From contig NZ_AEPF01000036.1 in NCBI RefSeq assembly GCF_000193735.1, forward strand, positions 1-16,103: 16,103 bases of DNA. The letters run 5' to 3'. The notes under the pieces are model-generated. The model made no database searches. It was not told the DNA's origin and saw only the letters and a list, made by a program, of their open reading frames with translations. The position numbers were made by a program, and so were the translations under genes. The stretch comes from Neisseria sicca 4320 (GTDB taxonomy: Bacteria > Pseudomonadota > Gammaproteobacteria > Burkholderiales > Neisseriaceae). The first letter of the stretch is position 1; every line of letters begins with the position of its first letter. Shown here one piece after another: positions 13,675-16,103 of the stretch.

Positions 13675-13696
13675 GGCTGTCGAAGAAAGGGCTAGG

Positions 13697-13739
13697 AGGT
13701 CGTCTGAAAACCCATATCCGATTTCAGACGACCTTTTTG
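13697..13739. terminator. DUS-pair hairpin after the PerM-like gene
   Basis: Exact DUS at 13697-13708 and complement at 13723-13734, with a 14-base loop. The T-run (TTTTTG) follows on the plus strand only, although the gene that ends here (PerM-like) is on the minus strand. On the minus strand the tail is CTCCTAGCC, so termination there should be weak and readthrough into the 57-aa gene is plausible. Confidence 0.55.
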
Positions 13740-13744
13740 TCCTT

Positions 13745-14815
13745 TTACTTGTGTTTGTAAAAACGGCTGTGAAAGTAAGCGTTTACACCTTCGCGCAGCA
13801 GGACTAAGGTTACGGCGGCAAGCGGCAGACCCACAAGCATACCGACAAAACCCATGAGTTGTCCAAAAGCCATTAAGGAAAAAATTACCCAAAAAGGCGA
13901 CAGACCGATACGGTCGCCAACTATCTTCGGAGTTATGAGGAAGCTTTCCAGCAACTGTCCTATGCCAAAAATTACCCACACCATAATCAGCCCGTTCCAT
14001 GTGCCAAACTGCAGCAAAGCGGCAACAGTAGCCAACAAAAGACCGGTAAATGCACCCAAATATGGAATGAACACCAAAATACCGGCAATCATACCGATGG
14101 CGAATCCCGAATCCAGTCCGACCAGCATCAGCCCGACCCCATACACCAGCCCCATAATCAGCATCACCATCAACTGCCCGCGAAGGAATTCGCCCAAAAC
14201 TTCATCCATATTGCTTGTGATGCGCGAATAAAAGTCAATAAAGCGACGAGGAACCAACGCGCTAATCGCGTAAGCCCAGCGTTTCCAGTCCAATAGGAAG
14301 TAATAAAGCAAAAGTGGCAGCAGTATAAGATTGGTTACACTACTGATGACGTTGCCGCTCTGGCGCATTAGTGTAGGCATCCAATCTGTTAGCGTATTAC
14401 TCATTTCACCAGTATGGGATTGCAGCCAGGCAACCACCGAGTCCTGATCGATTTGCATATAATCGCCTGCCGCATTGTTTAACCAAGGCAGTAGTTTATT
14501 TTGTATGAAATCAACAATTTGAGGAAATCGGCTGACCATATTGTTAAATTGGTTGATCAACATAGGAACAATAATCAGCATCAGCAATAGCAAAAGTAGC
14601 AACGCCAGTACCATTACTATCATAGAAGCCGGGCCCCGTTTAATCTTTTTTTTCTGCAACCATTCTACAAGCGGATTGAGTACATAAGCCAATACTGCCG
14701 CGACAATAAACGGTGTCAGAATATTGCCCAAGGCATACAGTAACCAGACAAAAGCTACAATTACTAAGCCCATAATGATCCACGGCTTCGAGCCGCGCGT
14801 TTTTTTCTGATACAT
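13745..14815 (-). CDS. AI-2E family transporter (PerM/UPF0118-like)
   Basis: A 356-aa polytopic inner-membrane protein of the PerM / AI-2E exporter family. Hydrophobic segments lie near 12-30, 33-50, 62-86, 156-176, 214-233, 236-262, 275-293 and 306-340. A soluble periplasmic-type stretch occupies roughly 88-150, typical of the family. The signature 'LITPKIVGDRIGLSP' is at 293-307. Substrate is unknown; family members have been linked to autoinducer-2 export or sodium/proton antiport, and the name should not be read as a function. The gene is divergent from purM. AAAAAG before the ATG is a weak ribosome binding site. The 57-aa protein and phosphorylase genes lie downstream on the same strand. 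Confidence 0.88.
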   Translation of the reverse strand: MYQKKTRGSKPWIIMGLVIVAFVWLLYALGNILTPFIVAAVLAYVLNPLVEWLQKKKIKRGPASMIVMVLALLLLLLLMLIIVPMLINQFNNMVSRFPQIVDFIQNKLLPWLNNAAGDYMQIDQDSVVAWLQSHTGEMSNTLTDWMPTLMRQSGNVISSVTNLILLPLLLYYFLLDWKRWAYAISALVPRRFIDFYSRITSNMDEVLGEFLRGQLMVMLIMGLVYGVGLMLVGLDSGFAIGMIAGILVFIPYLGAFTGLLLATVAALLQFGTWNGLIMVWVIFGIGQLLESFLITPKIVGDRIGLSPFWVIFSLMAFGQLMGFVGMLVGLPLAAVTLVLLREGVNAYFHSRFYKHK

Positions 14816-15047
14816 ATAACTTTTTAACCTTATCTATGTGTGTTTCAGCGCAATTGGCCGAAATTATTTAAAATTATTTTCCGAAGGATTTAACCTGTTC
14901 AACATGTGAGTTATGATGAATTGAAAGCCTTTTTATAGAAACTCGGAATTATTTACAAAATCACTGAAAAATCCAAGTCCCTGCCTGCAAAATAAAGTAA
15001 AATACTTCGCATCTTTTTCCGCCCCATTCACGATAAGGAACCCATTC
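14816..15047. promoter_or_regulatory. Divergent PerM-like / purM control region
   Basis: 232 bases, strongly AT-rich. TAAAAT at 14998-15003, followed by ACTTCGC, is a plausible purM -10, without a clear -35. I looked for a PurR-type palindrome (ACGCAAACGTTTTCGT-like) and saw none. No DUS and no repeat is present. Confidence 0.35.
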
Positions 15048-16082
15048 ATGAGCACTTCATTGAGCTACCGCGACGCAGGTGTGGACATTGACGCCGGCGA
15101 TCAACTGGTCGAAAACATCAAACCTTTTGCCAAACGCACCATGCGCCCCGAAGTGTTGGGTGATTTGGGCGGCTTCGGCGCATTGGTCGAAATCAGCAAA
15201 AAATACAAAAATCCCGTCCTCGTCAGCGGCACCGACGGCGTAGGCACCAAGCTCAAACTCGCCTTCGATTGGGACAAACACGACACCGTCGGCATCGACC
15301 TCGTCGCCATGAGCGTCAACGACATTTTGGTTCAAGGCGCAGAGCCTTTGTTTTTCCTCGACTATTTCGCCTGCGGCAAACTCGACGTCGCCCGCGCTAC
15401 CGACGTCATTAAAGGCATCGCCCAAGGCTGCGAAGAATCCGGCTGCGCCCTCATCGGCGGCGAAACCGCCGAAATGCCCGGCATGTATCCCGAAGGTGAA
15501 TACGACTTGGCGGGCTTCGCCGTCGGCGTGGTCGAAAAAGAGCGCGTTATCAACGGCCGCAGTATCAAAGCGGGTGACATCGTGTTGGGTCTGGCTTCCA
15601 ACGGCGCACATTCCAACGGGTACTCCCTCGTCCGCAAAATCATCGCCCGCGACAATCCCGATTTAGATGCCGAGTTCGACAACGGCAAAACCCTGCGCGA
15701 AACCATCATTGCCCCTACCCGCCTGTATGTGAAGCCCATTCTCGCCGCTTTGGAAAAATTCACCGTCAAAGGCATGGCGCATATTACCGGCGGCGGCATC
15801 ACCGAAAACGTGCCGCGCATCCTGCCTGAAAACACTGTCGCCCAAATCGATGCCAAAGCATGGGAATTGCCTAAACTGTTCCAATGGCTGCAACAGGCAG
15901 GCAATGTGGAAACGCAAGAAATGTACCGCACCTTCAACTGCGGCATCGGCATGGTGGTCGTGATTGCCGAAGAAGATGCCGGTGCGGTACAGGCATTCTT
16001 AACCGAACAAGGCGAAATGGTTTACCGTTTGGGTAAAATCCGCGAACGCAACGGCGACGAGCATCAAACCCAAGTTGCTTAA
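15048..16082 (+). CDS. purM: Phosphoribosylformylglycinamidine cyclo-ligase
   Basis: A 344-aa AIR synthetase. In purine biosynthesis it closes FGAM to AIR using ATP. The N-terminal region starts MSTSLSYRDAGVDIDAGDQLV. Conserved motifs: LVSGTDGVGTKLKLA (58-72), 'GIDLVAMSVNDIL', GGETAEMPGMY, 'GLASNGAHSNGYSLVRKI', and HITGGGITENVPRILP in the C-terminal half. Length matches E. coli PurM (345 aa). AAGGA lies 8 bases before the ATG. The gene is complete, ending 21 bases before the window edge. The adjacent divergent PerM-family gene is a pairing also seen, as I recall, in other proteobacteria. Confidence 0.97.
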   Translation: MSTSLSYRDAGVDIDAGDQLVENIKPFAKRTMRPEVLGDLGGFGALVEISKKYKNPVLVSGTDGVGTKLKLAFDWDKHDTVGIDLVAMSVNDILVQGAEPLFFLDYFACGKLDVARATDVIKGIAQGCEESGCALIGGETAEMPGMYPEGEYDLAGFAVGVVEKERVINGRSIKAGDIVLGLASNGAHSNGYSLVRKIIARDNPDLDAEFDNGKTLRETIIAPTRLYVKPILAALEKFTVKGMAHITGGGITENVPRILPENTVAQIDAKAWELPKLFQWLQQAGNVETQEMYRTFNCGIGMVVVIAEEDAGAVQAFLTEQGEMVYRLGKIRERNGDEHQTQVA

Positions 16083-16103
16083 ATCGAAAGCCTGAATCTA
16101 AAT

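Noticed and set aside
13508..13807. 99-aa rightward frame across the DUS pair
   Set aside because: It runs antisense through two genes and a DUS hairpin and shows no protein-like pattern.
13692..14000. 102-aa leftward frame inside the PerM-like gene
   Set aside because: Out of frame with a well-recognised membrane protein gene; composition is that of a shadow frame.

Overview
The window comes from a commensal Neisseria. DNA uptake sequences (DUS) are everywhere, and nearly all are the 12-mer AGGTCGTCTGAA: I count 17 exact copies by eye plus about ten near copies. As I recall, this dialect belongs to the N. mucosa / N. sicca / N. macacae group rather than to N. meningitidis or N. gonorrhoeae, which use ATGCCGTCTGAA. 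Proteins, gene neighbours and a degenerate Correia-type repeat agree with Neisseria. Assignment to species is inference.

Bases 1-1740 are accessory, AT-richer DNA. They hold three 20-bp palindromes at an exact 40-bp period, an unrecognised 208-aa gene, and a CdiI-like (DUF1436 family) immunity gene whose start codon overlaps the stop codon of a truncated 48-codon toxin tail. The two genes follow related copies of one short repeat. This looks like the residue of a contact-dependent-inhibition or two-partner-secretion toxin island.

Bases 1745-4740 are leftward housekeeping-type genes: a YciK-like short-chain dehydrogenase that lacks the catalytic Tyr, then hpnE and hpnD (presqualene diphosphate to squalene), overlapping by 4 bp. 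Bases 4936-8880 carry a rightward iron-sulfur assembly block, hscA, fdx and iscX. It is interrupted by a small endonuclease-V-like gene between hscA and fdx, and by an opposing 202-aa gene of unknown function between fdx and iscX.

Bases 9148-12570 are a methionine block: a clear sigma70 promoter, metF, metE and a strong terminator. A worn full-length Correia-type element follows. Bases 12759-14815 run leftward: an AI-2E/PerM-family membrane protein, a 57-aa two-helix membrane protein shorter than usual ORF cut-offs, and S-methyl-5'-thioinosine phosphorylase (methylthioadenosine salvage). purM runs rightward to the end, divergent from the PerM-like gene.

The paired DUS fall into two classes. 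The 5'-AGG...CCT-3' arrangement lies mostly at ends of transcription units, often with a T-run. The opposite 5'-TTCAGACGACCC...AGGTCGTCTGAA-3' arrangement lies only between co-directional genes. I see no tRNA, rRNA, CRISPR array, intact insertion sequence or phage gene. The most unusual material is the accessory left end and the fine structure of the repeats; I found no complete new multi-gene system.
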